DNA of 64,000 bases, taken from Strongylocentrotus droebachiensis (Eukaryota; Echinodermata; Echinoidea; Camarodonta; Strongylocentrotidae). Each line of letters begins with the position of its first letter. Within the stretch, counting starts at the first letter, position 1. Shown here one piece after another: positions 11,201 to 20,632 of the stretch. Made by a program: the position numbers and the translations under genes. Location: the NCBI GenBank assembly GCA_035222895.1, contig JAVYIG010000315.1:358001-422000 (forward strand), in the 5' to 3' direction. The notes below the pieces were generated by a model that saw nothing but the letters and a program-made list of their open reading frames with translations, searched no databases and had not been told where the DNA came from.

Positions 11201-14200
11201 AGAACATATGTTACCAAGCTGTTTTAACTGGAAAAGCATTTCTAGGCACAGCAGATGACGTCTACTCGTACTGTAGCAGCAGATTGTCCCATACTCTCAA
11301 TTCTATTCCTACTTATTATATTACAATCAATTCAGGGAAACAACATATGCATTTTCTATTTTTCTAACATCAATACTATTCTCAAACTTTTTTTTTTTTT
11401 TTTCCTTTGGGGAGGGGGGGGGGGGGGGGGTATGGCTTACCTGGACACTTTAGCTGCAGGAGAACCTGGACCTTCTTCTTTCTCCATCACTTCCAGAAGT
11501 GTGTCGATAAAAGCATCCGTGTCAAAGGTCGCGGGGTCAGAGTGCAACGCCAGGTGGACTGCACAGCACTGAAGGATGGCACCACAGTAACCATTGAAGT
11601 TGCTATGAGTCAGAAGAGCGCTCTGCCTTGCGGCCTGCATGGAGATGAGGACGTGGGATGTGAATTAAAGCCATAGACCGGTAGTGGTAAAATTGCGGTT
11701 CAAGGGTTTTGGGAACAAAACATCCTTTCAATATTGTTTAAATATTGCCTTCAGAAGTCTAGATGGCAATACTTCAACCTAAATTTGCAAAAAAGCAGAA
11801 ATATATGCCCGAATGGTCAATGTTAAAGTGCATTTGCGATATCTATCCAGGCCGGATTGATATGATAAGTTAACAAATATATCAATTAGTAGTCGGTTTC
11901 CCGGCAATATTTGTATCATCGTGTATTAGTCACAACATGTTCTTTCACACGATTGGCAATAAAAGCTTCGATTTCATTTTTTGAGAGTGGGGGCGTTTCC
12001 AAAACTGGTCTATACCTTTAAGATCAGAAGGGGGAGGGTTACAAAAGTCTATGGGGGTGCTTTTCAGTCATTAAAATACCCTTTTTTCAAGTAGAAGGTT
12101 TAATTCAATATGCAATTGTTGGGACCCCAAGCAGTTTAAGGAAGCTTATGCTAAAGTTTTTCCCCTGTTGACTTTTCAAGTGAAAAGATTGTTTTTTTAA
12201 AGCTGTTTGGCTCATCTTCATTTGGAACAACTGGAGAATACCCCAGTACACAAGTTACCCTATTACCCTGCATGCATGACTCTAGGGCCTACATGTAACC
12301 CTGAACCTAATCCCAAACATAACTCTATTCTATCCCTAATCCTAATCTTAATCCTAACTCTATTAAACCATAACCCCAACAATAGCTCTAACTCTAACCC
12401 TAATCTTAATTCTTACTCTAACGCTAACGCTAATCACAACCCTAACCCTAATCGCAACTCTAACCCTAACTCTTATACAAAGTAAGATGCATGATGGGGT
12501 ACTCATTCATGCAATTAAAGATAAATTTGAGTTCTGGTAAAAAAAGAAAATGAATTCTCACAGAATCAAACAAAACTTACACTGAATGTTCAAGATAACA
12601 AATACCGGTAAATGTCATAAATTTGCCAAACAATTTTGGTAGAAAAAGTAGGCCCGACACCATTTGTGTAGTCCCAAATACATCTTTCTGTGTACAGTGC
12701 TTGTTACTTTACGAACACTGGGCCAAATTTATTATGATTTTGATGATTCAAGTGCCTTGCAGTACACACCAACACTTACATGTACATGCTACATGATCAA
12801 CTTTTTCTGATCCAATTCACACTTTTTCTTTCACAATGCAATCGCATGACCAGACCTCAACTTTATCTTTAAGCCTTTCATTTCTTCAGACATATTCCTG
12901 TACCTCAATCATTTTGTCAAAATCAGCTTCGGGGCACAGCGCAACGGGGGCCACTCTCATGGCGCCTCCGTTGCCATAGGAACCAGAGCCCTTGAACTGC
13001 ATCCTCGCCGGTTCAAAAACATCATCTAGGTCTTTTTTGAATGCCTTTAGTACAGAGATAACATTAGTTCCGTAACCTCTTTTGGGTGCAAGGGTGTACT
13101 CTATCCCAAACCTAAGAAAGAGAAAGGGAAAGGAAGAGAGGCATCTCCGTCACTTCATATTCAAAATGTTTCACACATGGTCATTTGCAGAGTAAAAATT
13201 ACCCCCTCTTTAGCATATTTTCAAGAACATTTTCCACCAAAAATCATTCCTTTTTGCATTATTAAGACACATTTTTAAGTGCAACTTTGAGTGCAAAATT
13301 GTCCTGCTATATGCTGCTGTACTAATAGAAAAGAAACAAAATTAATCCTGCCCAAATAGATTTTGTAAAGTAACCGGATCTCATGCATCATCTTTGTGAA
13401 GTGCCTCAATACAAATTATTTCATTCATCTGTTACGAATAACCAAATTTCAATTGTCAGTTTGCGACCTGCATACATTAGTTGATGCCAGGTAGGACAAA
13501 CATTATGGTTAGCCTTACCTAACAACACGTAATATGTTTGCATTTTGTGTTCTGACTAATTTCATTGAAATACAATTATTCATTACAGATGAACAAAATA
13601 TTTGTATGTAGGCACTTCAAAAAGACGTAAGCATTGAATTTGGTTACATTACTAAAATGGTCAATTGTCAATGTACATGTACATGCATGTTAAACCATGG
13701 ATGTAATGAAAACAGTGATGTATGGACTACACAACAATAAAATCAGTTATGCATGCAACACATGTTTCCACAAATAAATCAAACCATCTAGTGAATACAC
13801 TGCTTTTTAGTATTACAAGTTTCTGTTTATGTACCAGAAATTTTGACAAGATTTATATATTATCCACACCTCTTTTGGTCATGTTTATTCAGCTAGCTAA
13901 AGTTGGATGTGGAGTAAGGATGGTGAATTAGCCAATAGAATATTCTTCAAATATTGTGATATGATGTAGACAAACAAAACAAAACATAAGAAGAACTCCA
14001 ATTTTTTAACCAATATTTATCAAATGGCTGAAATTCTTTAAAATTATAAAGAGGTTTTTTTTAATGTGACAAAAAACATATATATCTACATTTAGATTTT
14101 GAAAGCAAGGCAAATTAATTATTTTTAATCTGTAAAAACTTACTTTTTAGCTAGATCCTTGCTGTTTAAATTCCCCTTATTCTCAATGAGCGACTCAGCT

Positions 14201-15536
14201 ATGCAGCGACACATTGCTGTATCATCGGTGTATCGAAAGTAATCTTAATTGGTAAATAAAAAAAATTGAGAAAAATAATGTGAACCATCTCACATTTGAC
14301 TTATTTCCCCCATTAAAATAATTACTTAATATAATGCAAGTGGAACATCACTTACTTTGATATAGGCCTACATGTAGTCACAAAGATCCTATCTTAATGA
14401 ATCATTAACAAAAATCAAACAGATTGTCTGAACTATGCTTCTTAGTTCATAGAAATAAGAACAGAAAAAAGGAATGATAGAGAAGTATTCCATGTCAAAT
14501 ATAGCAAGTTTCACAGATTCACTTGTCAAAAATACTCAAATTTATCCCTTTCATGACATTTTTTTTTTCGGGGGGGGGGGGGGGGGCTAAATGTGGGTAG
14601 AAAGTTGGTCAAGAAGCTGAAAAATGTCGTCAAATGCAATGTGGTCATACAACAAAAATGGGCACAATATGTGCACTTGTGCAGAAACTCTTGCCCTTTC
14701 TATTCATTTATCTGGTATATTTTGTTGTGCTTTGACTCAAAAGCTACTGACCTCCTGAACCAAAAGGGTTTGGAATTTCCATGTTTCAAGTTCCAACCTA
14801 AACGGCAGTTTAAAAAAAAAATCAATGATGAGTGACAAAACATCTGATTTGCTTGTCATAAATATCACTAGTAGTCCATTTTACAAGACGCAAGATGATG
14901 ACTGAAATAGATCAATGACATATGCCAGTAAATGGTTTAACAAAGACTCATCTTAAGGATGTTAATTAGTTAAATGGTAATCTCAGTCTTTAACAACCTA
15001 TTCATCGACACACATTCTAACTACCAAATCACTTATCAAAAATAAGACATGGAGATGATGAAGGGTATAAAGAGCAGAGGAGAAGTAGAAAAGAGGGGGG
15101 AGTGAGAGGAAAGAAAAGTGAGAGGAAAGAAAAGTGGAGAGAGTCGGAAAGACAGAGGGAGAGAGGGTAAGATAAGAAAACAGGATGAGAGAGAGGCAGG
15201 GGAGAGAGAGAAAGTGACAGAGGAAGAATGAGAAATATACAGTAAGGGATGAAGAGATAGACATGCAAGACAGAAGGAGAGAGAGGAGAAAGAGGGGGGG
15301 TGGATAAAGGGAGAATCCGACAATGGGAATAAATTTGTATGTGTACCTTTTTCTTTGATCTCTGTTCCAATCTGCTCGAAGAATGTTATCAGTGATCCGA
15401 AGGTATCTTTTGGGGGAACACCACATATTTCGTACGGAGCTCCAAGGCAGTCACCCGACACAGCACCTACAAGACACCCTTGTAAGCGAGATCTTAAGGT
15501 AGGGGTCAGAGCCATTGCCATTGATCCTCTTATCAT
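4933..15536 (-). CDS. ADPRS: ADP-ribosylhydrolase ARH3 (ADPRS), complete six-exon gene
   Basis: Hydrolyses O-linked (serine) ADP-ribose and poly(ADP-ribose); ARH3 acts in the nucleus, cytosol and mitochondria. Exons on the minus strand are 15347-15536, 14144-14243, 12904-13111, 11441-11634, 6486-6604 and 4933-5237. All junctions are GT-AG and phases agree, giving 1116 bases and 371 residues (human about 363). Family motifs in order: GCLVGAVSGDCLGAPYE with the glutamate at residue 36; YTDDTAM with D70 and D71; the glycine-rich FKGSGSYGNGGAMRVAP; GAILQCCAVHLALH; SVPAAIYSFLRC; and DGDTDTIASMAGAIAGAFYG with D317, D319 and T320, the second metal-binding cluster. Residue 315 is Asp where human ARH3 has Gly. 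Met1 is the first in-frame ATG after an untranslated stretch; Met6 or Met8 could also start the protein. Intron 4 (6605-11440) is loaded with nested transposons. Identification is firm; UTRs were not determined. Confidence 0.93.
5297..5625. mobile_element. MITE with roughly 57 bp terminal inverted repeats (ARH3 intron 5)
   Basis: Left arm 5297-5353 (ctgggggtgtttcatac ... gttacgcatgattttacg) and right arm 5567-5625 (cgtaaagtcatgcgtaac ... gaaatacccccag) are inverted copies with a few mismatches. The interior is AT-rich and non-coding. I could not define a clear target-site duplication, so the superfamily is undetermined. Confidence 0.75.
6118..6250 (-). repeat. ATT-rich microsatellite with SINE-like tail
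   Basis: (ATT/ATC)n-like tract followed by ataaagtgctttg. On the minus strand this reads caaagcactttat then A/T repeats, the form of a SINE 3' tail ending in a microsatellite. No SINE head was recognised beyond it. Confidence 0.4.
6486..6604 (-). CDS. ADPRS: ARH3 exon 5
   Basis: Encodes a helical linker (GEYCRRLRLFKPLLEEDADI) ending ..AELG at the junction with exon 6. Acceptor tttcag|GTCAA; donor GAACTAG|gtaag; 119 bp. The phase is consistent with both neighbours. Confidence 0.88.
7472..8202. mobile_element. non-autonomous DNA transposon (hAT-like ends) inserted in LINE ORF1
   Basis: Ends AGGGAATAATTTTC and GAAAATTATTCCCT are inverted repeats (one base longer on each side if CAGGG..CCCTG is taken). 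Flanks are gtagatc at 7465-7471 and at 8203-8209, a 5-7 bp duplication depending on where the ends are drawn. The interior has no coding frame but contains a strong cruciform (7543-7746) and a subterminal hairpin near 8130-8165. CAGGG ends fit hAT, but the duplication is shorter than the usual 8 bp. Confidence 0.85.
7543..7746. repeat. nested palindrome inside the transposon
   Basis: Inner arms 7618-7659 and 7669-7710 are 42 bp each with about two mismatches around a 9 bp loop. Outer arms 7543-7578 and 7711-7746 are 36 bp each with one mismatch. On the left side 39 bp separate outer and inner arms; on the right they abut. Confidence 0.92.
8485..8790 (+). repeat. tandem duplication, roughly 154 bp unit, two copies
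   Basis: Copies start at 8485 and 8639 with taagatttgtaatttagtta. Both contain aaaacagagaaagaaatctca and acttgataaatttt. The pair lies just 3' of the LINE ORF1 stop, so it could be LINE intergenic or UTR sequence. Confidence 0.8.
9100..9564. mobile_element. hAT-like MITE inserted in the transposase relic
   Basis: Terminal inverted repeats CAGAGATGCCAACC (9100-9113) and GGTTGGCATCTCTG (9551-9564) are perfect. Flanks ctaata at 9094-9099 and 9565-9570 form the duplication. Removing the element and one copy restores the host frame (KRILPN-TPTRRGQ). The interior holds long poly-A and poly-T tracts and (GTT)n. Confidence 0.85.
10228..10372. mobile_element. 145 bp MITE inserted in the transposase relic
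   Basis: Ends ggggcgcttcacaaa and tttgtgaaacgggta are imperfect inverted repeats. Flanking cctga occurs at 10223-10227 and 10373-10377. Removal reconnects the frame as DAL-KTFLQKV. The interior has repeated tttgtcatt motifs and no coding capacity. Confidence 0.7.
11441..11634 (-). CDS. ADPRS: ARH3 exon 4
   Basis: Encodes AARQSALLTHSNFNGYCGAI and the helix CCAVHLAL. Acceptor ccatgcag|GCC; donor GTCCAG|gtaagc; 194 bp. A TTAA-type MITE starts about 35 bp upstream of the acceptor. Confidence 0.92.
11669..12017. mobile_element. TTAA-flanked MITE (Kolobok- or piggyBac-type target), ARH3 intron 3
   Basis: Left TTAA 11665-11668 followed by AGCCATAGACCGGT. The right end, read in reverse, is TTAAAGGTATAGACCAGT (TTAA 12018-12021). 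The 3' half closely matches 59751-59937 in a CFAP99 intron, including gggcgtttccaaaactg. A related inverted fragment lies near 12825-12876 (caatgcaatcgcatgacca). Confidence 0.75.
12290..12483 (+). repeat. degenerate telomere-like CCTAA repeats
   Basis: Long run of variants of ccctaa, tctaac, cctaat and gctaac (about 190 bp) in ARH3 intron 3. Together with 23455-23570 and 40604-40690 it forms a set of interstitial (TTAGGG)n-like tracts. Confidence 0.75.
12904..13111 (-). CDS. ADPRS: ARH3 exon 3
   Basis: Encodes RGYGTNVISVLKAF, DVFEPARMQFKGSGSYGNGG and AMRVAPVAL. The SGSYGNGGAMR loop is an ARH3 signature that lines the ADP-ribose pocket. Acceptor tttcttag|GTTTG; donor ATTGAG|gtacag; 208 bp. 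Confidence 0.92.
13391..13624. mobile_element. palindromic MITE (family also at 20290 and 50650), ARH3 intron 2
   Basis: Left end tttgtgaagtgcctcaatacaa and right end ttgtatgtaggcacttcaaa are inverted copies. The inner segment aggtaggacaaaca / cttacctaacaacacgtaat is also inverted. The same internal sequence recurs at 20290-20450 and 50645-50882, so this is a dispersed family. Confidence 0.75.
14144..14243 (-). CDS. ADPRS: ARH3 exon 2 (catalytic TDDT motif)
   Basis: Residues 64-97: YFRYTDDTAMCRCIAESL, with the two metal-binding aspartates D70 and D71. Acceptor ccaattaag|ATTAC; donor AAA AA|gtaagt. Phases match exons 1 and 3. Confidence 0.92.
15055..15310. repeat. GA-rich microsatellite in ARH3 intron 1
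   Basis: Purine tract with many gagaga, gaaaag and ggggg runs ending about 40 bp from the exon 1 donor. On the transcribed strand sense it is CT-rich. It produces long but meaningless open frames. Confidence 0.9.
15347..15536 (-). CDS. ADPRS: ARH3 exon 1 (coding start)
   Basis: Encodes residues 1-63 plus one base. It contains the first ARH motif, GCLVGAVSGDCLGAPYE, in which E36 corresponds to the metal-gating glutamate of the family. The donor follows GAAAAAG|gtacac. Confidence 0.9.
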
Positions 15537-15709
15537 TCGTTTGAATCTGTGTGCTGCGATTTACGCGAGAGTGAGGATTTTTCTGTCTATTCTAACTTTC
15601 TATTAAAGTTAGTTAGAAAAGTGCCTGCAAGAAAAAGCAAATTAAGCAAAAAAATGTGACAGAGTCAGCATGAGAGTGTGGAGAGATCTAGATAGAAATA
15701 ACCTAATAA

Positions 15710-15995
15710 GCAATTTTCTTACCAGACCGATACAGCTCAGCTCCCTTTTCACGTGTACCGTGTGAATTCACGATGTCTACACAATGGTGATGACCTCTGA
15801 CTGGCACTTCCGTAATTGTGGGTAAATTGTGCTGCTTCCGTATAATGCGCTGTACGAGTGTAATTCAGCGCATTATACGGAAGCAGCACATTTACGAAGT
15901 GCCAGTCAGAGGTCATCACCATTGTGTAGACAACGTGAATTCACACGGTACACGTGAAAAGGGAGCTGAGCTGTATCGGTCTGGTAAGAAAATTG
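15710..15995. repeat. giant palindrome (foldback element) upstream of ARH3
   Basis: Left arm 15710-15851 and right arm 15867-15995 are nearly perfect inverted copies around a 15 bp loop. The left arm carries about 13 extra bases (cgtaattgtgggtaaatt versus cgtaaat) and there are a couple of substitutions. The ends read gcaattttcttaccagac and gtctggtaagaaaattgc. It lies 174 bp upstream of the ARH3 start codon, in the presumed 5' UTR or promoter zone. Confidence 0.93.
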
Positions 15996-16640
15996 CTCTT
16001 ATTTTGTTATTTTCAGATCCGATTTTGAAATTAAGGCGGTAATTAAGACCAAAACTACGACAAAATTTATCAAAGCCACTGTCCAATATTGGTCGGGTGC
16101 GCGAAAGTGTGATTTTGGACCACTTTTGGGTTTTGTTTACATGCCTCTCCGTGCTGGCTGGCAGGGGTATGGGAGCCAGTTAAGGCTCCCTTGAATAATA
16201 TCATAAAAAACATTTCAAGGGAGCCCTTAAGGCTAGGTCTACCGGTATGTAAGATATGATAGTCTAGCGCTAGAAATGATAAAGGCAAGAATAATCGTCA
16301 ATCTTAGAAACAGATAGTCTAGTAATGGTCTGATCTCGCAGAGTAATTAATAATTGAAAAAACGAACACTCACAAAAGTCTACACATGGGACAAGTTATA
16401 AAAATGGACGATCACCTGGTCACATTAGGTTGCATAAGCATCATTCAAAATAACATATGTTCGTACCTTTTGTCGTTTAAAAGATCTAGGAGTTCCTTGT
16501 ATGCAAGTCGAAACACTATATATATATATATATATATATATGGTATTACACAACGAGAGTAATAAAAAGAAGTAAAAACTAGAAATGCAATCGTGTCAGA
16601 ACGATGTGCGTGCAATGACGCCGTGTTTCTACGTGTCGAA
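15996..16640. other. intergenic; one hairpin and a TA microsatellite
   Basis: Contains the inverted repeat ttaaggctcccttgaa (16180-16195) / ttcaagggagcccttaa (about 16214-16230) and a (TA)n run at about 16516-16541. No gene recognised. Confidence 0.6.
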
Positions 16641-16860
16641 CGAAAGAGCTTCTCTCGGACTATCCAGAGCAATTTGCACGAAGTCTGTAGCTTCTGTGAT
16701 ATTGGAGATAGGTAGGGCGAAAGAAAGGCATCAACAGTGACCTTGATGGGATGGTACTATGCCTACGAAGTGTGAAAGAAATTGGGATAGGGGAAAGAAC
16801 CTAGAAAGGGCTCGCAAGCACTGCGTGCACAAACTAATGGGATTTGGTGCATGTTTGACA
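16640..16860 (+). repeat. diverged direct repeat, copy 1
   Basis: Shares with 18055-18340 the ordered strings ctctcggactatccagag / ctctcagactatctagag, atattggagataggtagg / atagtggagataggaagg, gtgaccttgatg and actatgcctacgaa / actatgcctatgaa, and cacaagcactacgtgca / gcaagcactgcgtgcac. The two copies flank about 1.2 kb of sequence I cannot assign. Confidence 0.75.
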
Positions 16861-18054
16861 TTGCAATCAAGTTCGTTCTGGGGGCCAAAAGCGTGAACCC
16901 GATATGCCCCATAGACAATGCGTGTAATGAATGGGCGGAAAACGTGCAGGATCTGTATTATGGCCGGAGTTAAATTGTTTTTTCTCTCTCTCTTTACGTC
17001 TCTTTATGGGCCGTATTTGGTATCATTAGAAAGAGAATTTCAAGGTTGTTATTGTAAACCACTCTCTTTTTTTCTATGATAATCCTATCGAAACACGTGA
17101 TGTAAAATAGATGTATAGGACAAAATGGCGTCTTAAACGGCCCCCTTGACCAATTTCAAAAATCCGGCCAAGAGGTGCCCTGCGTATTGGAACTCGGCAT
17201 GTCACTGCAAATTTTCAAGGAAAAAAAAGGACGTTTAAGGGGCGAAAAGCAGTCTGAAAAAATGACGTCATAGCCGAAACTTGTTAGGTTCGGGCGGAAA
17301 CTCGGCGGAATTCGTGTAGTGATCTTTGTTCAAATGCGATTTACTCACAATTTTCTGTGTGAACATATAATACTTGGTATCATCCGAAAGGGCACTTCAT
17401 TGCGGTCAGTTTGACACCATTGTTAACTGCGCGCAATGTATTGCGCGCATTGAACGCGCTATTGCGTAATCCATAGTAAATTCATCATTTTTGGCGATAA
17501 CTTTGCGCTGACATATTCGATTTTTACCAAACTTGGTAAACAGTTGTCACGTATATGGATACATATGTCTGCTAAGTTTCATTGATGTAGGTATAACGAT
17601 CGCCATTTTAGAGCAAGTTGAAGTTATTTCTCAATTTTCTTGAAAATGGCGAATTTGGAGGGCAATTTTCTCAAATTTGGTCAGTGATAGGGTATATAAT
17701 TTTGTATATGGCTGGAAAGGGCATATCTTCAAGTATCTAAATCCAAAAAAGGGTACGGGTTTGCCAAGCCATTATGGAGATACGGCCACAGACAGAAAGC
17801 CAATTCCCAGAACTTTAGAGGGCGCTATTTATGTTGTGCAAAGCCATTGGAGCGTGAAATTTGGCATGGCTATGTGCAATTATGAGATAAAGATACTGTG
17901 AGATTTAAATACAAAACGGAATTTATATGAGAAAGTTATGGCAGTTTTAGATTATTTAGGGGTCCATTTTTCAAGAACTTGAGAGATTTTTGATGGAGTC
18001 GGTTTTAGATTTGAATTTCGAGTATGAAGATGGCATTTTGAAGGTCAAGTCATG
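16861..18054. other. unassigned block between two direct repeats
   Basis: No protein homology recognised. The block has recurring phrases such as tttggtaaac, aattttctcaaatttgg and gccaagaggtgccc, which may mark an old non-coding repeat. One 74-codon open frame near 17677 has no recognisable features and is probably chance. Confidence 0.35.
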
Positions 18055-18340
18055 TGTCGCAGATGAAAGAACATCTCTCAGACTATCTAGAGGAATTTGT
18101 TAGAAGTTTGTAGGATCTAGGATAGTGGAGATAGGAAGGAAGATATAAAGACCTTAAAATGGACCAGAAACGGACAAAATGGCACCTGGACGATCATGCA
18201 TGAGTGATTTCCAAAATCGAAGAATGTAGTGACCTTGATGAGATGTTAGAGACTATGCCTATGAAATTTGAAAGGAAAAGGACATGAGGAAAGCACCTTA
18301 CTAGGAATCACAAGCACTACGTGCAAAACGAATGCGATTT
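18055..18340 (+). repeat. diverged direct repeat, copy 2
   Basis: Second copy of the 16640-16860 repeat, with an extra insertion around 18150-18225 (ggaccagaaacggacaaaatggcacctgg). Confidence 0.75.
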
Positions 18341-18589
18341 CCGGACGATAAGGAAAAGGAGAATATTAATTGTGCAGAATGTGAACGAAAACAAGGCAAT
18401 GACGAAGGTTCGTCATTGCAATGAAAGATCTTGGAGAAAATCGAGTCGCCGAGTCGCCGCGATCGAGCGTATGGTATCGTTAAGGCAAAAATATAGAAAT
18501 CATAAATTGTGTCTTTTTTGTGTTAAGAACTAGATCTAGGCCTAGTCGGTTATTGATCAACCAATTATACAGATTTTAAATTCATCGTT

Positions 18590-19110
18590 GAAGAGATTTT
18601 TCAAAAGAAATAGTATTGTGGTGGGACATGAACACATTAGTTTCATCAGCAAATATAGAACGTATTATAATAATTTAGATGAATTGCTGATATCATTGAT
18701 ATAAATTAAATAGGACCAAGAACCGACCCCTGGGGGTCGACTCCGCATCAATAAGGTTTTGAGGAAGAATGATTAGTGTCATCATCCATTACTGAAAGCG
18801 ATTTGATGAGTAATTAGTTGCCATAAAATGCCACGTATACCGTAAACATATAATATTTTCATTAAAATAACACGATCTAATTAAAGTATCAATTGCCTTA
18901 TTTGCTTAAATCAAGAAATAATCTAATCATGTATATTTGTTGGAATCAATAGCATTGGAAACTTTATAAATACAATTTTAAAAAAGAGCTGTCGTTGCGG
19001 AGTGTCTCTTACGAACACCATTTTTTCTTGTTTTTCATAATTAAACCCTTGTTAATCCATGGTTTGCTACCACGTTTCTTTCATTTGTAAGCCGGGGAAA
19101 ATGTTTATTA
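18590..19110 (-). pseudogene. CR1/Jockey-type LINE reverse transcriptase relic
   Basis: On the minus strand, pieces read KPWINKG (about 19055-19075, the endonuclease-RT linker motif), then DPQGSVLGP (about 18717-18744), LIYINDISNSS, and a FAD(D)ET-like motif (about 18640). These are consecutive RT motifs with frameshifts and deletions between them. The copy is old and non-functional. Confidence 0.6.
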
Positions 19111-20030
19111 TATGAGCCAAGAAATAGATTTAAAAATGAATTATAAAAGATATTATTAAATATGTATTATGATGCATCTATGGAATAGTGATGGTCACCC
19201 CGGAGTACATCTTGGCTATCGCCTCCCCCTATATACACACGTAAATGCCCCTCCTGCAATAAAAATGCCGATTCAACATGGACAAATGCCCAAGTCTTCA
19301 ATTACGAAAAAAAATAAAGGCTTTTGAATTTGCAAATTTCATACGTAAAAACATCATTCTGTATAATAACAAAAATGTGTCTTGAAATACTTTTATGCGG
19401 CAAATAAATAAATACATTTTTTGTATTGAGTTTGCAGACTAATGGACAATTCTTTTGGGCACGATTATGCATGTAATACGTACCACATACCCAAACGCTT
19501 TAACATTTTTTTCTTCAGTTTTTGTGACATTCGTGTATGATCTCCTCATTTTTTTAATGATCTTGAAACCTCAAAATACAAATTAATGTTCATTTTCAAA
19601 CTTATCAACCTTTCAATTTGAAATGTTAAAAAAGGTCAGGTTGACAACCTCACTTGATCGGTTGCTACCCATTCAAATAACAAATTCATTAGAACAGTCT
19701 AAAAGTTGGGGGCAGTAGTGCAAGAACCTAGCTGGTCTCCCGACCGTCCAGGGGAAACTTCCCTCCTACATGAGTAAAATATAAAGATGTAACATAAAAA
19801 AGGAATAGTAAATCTATATGAGATTTCATAGGTTTTTATATAATATAGGCCTAAACATGTATATATAAATATATATATATGCATATGTATAAACACTCCT
19901 TGATGAAGCCCTTTGGGCGGAAATTCAAAGTTTCGGACATTCGTATGAATCATTTATTTATTTATTTCCAACCTGTTCCATTTTCTGAAACAGAAAATAT
20001 TCAAAATAATCGATAGTTACTATTATGCAT
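19111..20030. other. intergenic, nothing recognised
   Basis: AT-rich. A (TA)n-like run lies near 19860-19885. No exon or transposon family identified. Confidence 0.4.
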
Positions 20031-20280
20031 AGGTGTTTGAAAGTTCTGTTCCTCCCACTCCCCTCCCCCCCCCCCCCCCCCCCCCCCACGAATAGTGGGG
20101 ATGGTAAATATCATAAGGAGGGACGGGGGGGGGGTTAGAATGTATGAGGAGTAGATAAATGTGAAGAGAACGAAAGAGGACCCCCCTCCATTATTGCATT
20201 GTAAATTCAATCGTGCAGTACGACCAGTGCACACCCCCCGCCCCCCCCCCCCCCGCCCCTCCACCATGACGCCAGCACCC
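20031..20280. repeat. poly-C/poly-G rich tract cluster
   Basis: Long C runs at about 20060-20090 and 20235-20260 and a G run at about 20125-20135. Open frames here are low complexity. Exact homopolymer lengths in an assembly are unreliable. Confidence 0.85.
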
Positions 20281-20284
20281 GCTT

Positions 20285-20450
20285 AATATGCTATTTTCGT
20301 AATATAATATATATGCTTTCGTGAAGTGCCTCGATGCGAATTATTTCATTCACCTGTTACGAATTAATGTATCTCCATAATCAGAATGCGAATTGAATAC
20401 ATTACGTGTTGTTAGGTAGGACAAGCCATGATGTTTGTGATAGAGAAGGA
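20285..20450. mobile_element. partial copy of the palindromic MITE family
   Basis: Matches 50645-50815 (tgctattttcgtaatataa; gtgaagtgcctcgatgcgaatt; cacctgttacgaattaatgtatct; tacattacgtgttgttagg) and, more distantly, 13391-13520. The 3' half of the palindrome is absent. Confidence 0.7.
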
Positions 20451-20632
20451 CTGGAATCAAGCCGCTCTCCTTTGACCCATGCTCAAAGCCGCCGAAAAAT
20501 TATGCGCTAATCTGCTACTGTTGACCAGGTGGTGAGATAAAGAGCGCATGAAATTTGAGGATTTAGCATTCCTACATCAGAAATGGTATCACAGCAACTG
20601 TTCGCTGTCCCTTTCAATGAATTCGCATCAAT

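Larger units (their letters stand above)
8812..11367 (+). pseudogene. DDE-type transposase-like relic with two nested MITEs (superfamily not assigned)
   Basis: Protein pieces in order: a basic N-terminus (MDKLQKANNTKRVRNWRLRV, from 8892); AVRNAKRILPN | TPTRRGQVVEKLLDSP across the first MITE; ALKHIAGTRLVLQRYFRLRK; SDEIRREISDFYLRPEVSRE; NYREYKQHYPDVQVGFSTF; ETNRRTCLCKICCNVKL; DAL | KTFLQKV across the second MITE; a cysteine-rich part (CLQRECPHCG); FSENYSCRFQNK with FFDQNQVTLRP; KLYEWTDGCAAQYKAR; and ETCHGKRVCDGLGAVIK. The spacing of (D/N)xxENY, WTDGCxxQYK and HGKxxCDGxG suggests a DDE catalytic core. Here the first acid, usually D in this family, is N (TNFSENY). Frameshifts and a 30 bp A/T-rich insert near 10935 show decay. 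It lies in ARH3 intron 4, opposite in strand to the gene. Confidence 0.6.

Noticed and set aside
15036-15346. Continuation of ARH3 exon 1 into a 166-codon frame
   Set aside because: The frame after the gtacac donor runs through a GA/CT microsatellite, whereas splicing to 14243 keeps phase and yields the conserved TDDTAM motif.
17677-17901. 74-codon plus-strand frame
   Set aside because: Lies in an unassigned repeat-like block. No domain, no splice signals and no supporting context.
20031-20280. Possible G-quadruplex regulatory element
   Set aside because: G/C homopolymers are very frequent throughout the window and their lengths are unreliable in assemblies. Nothing ties this one to a gene.
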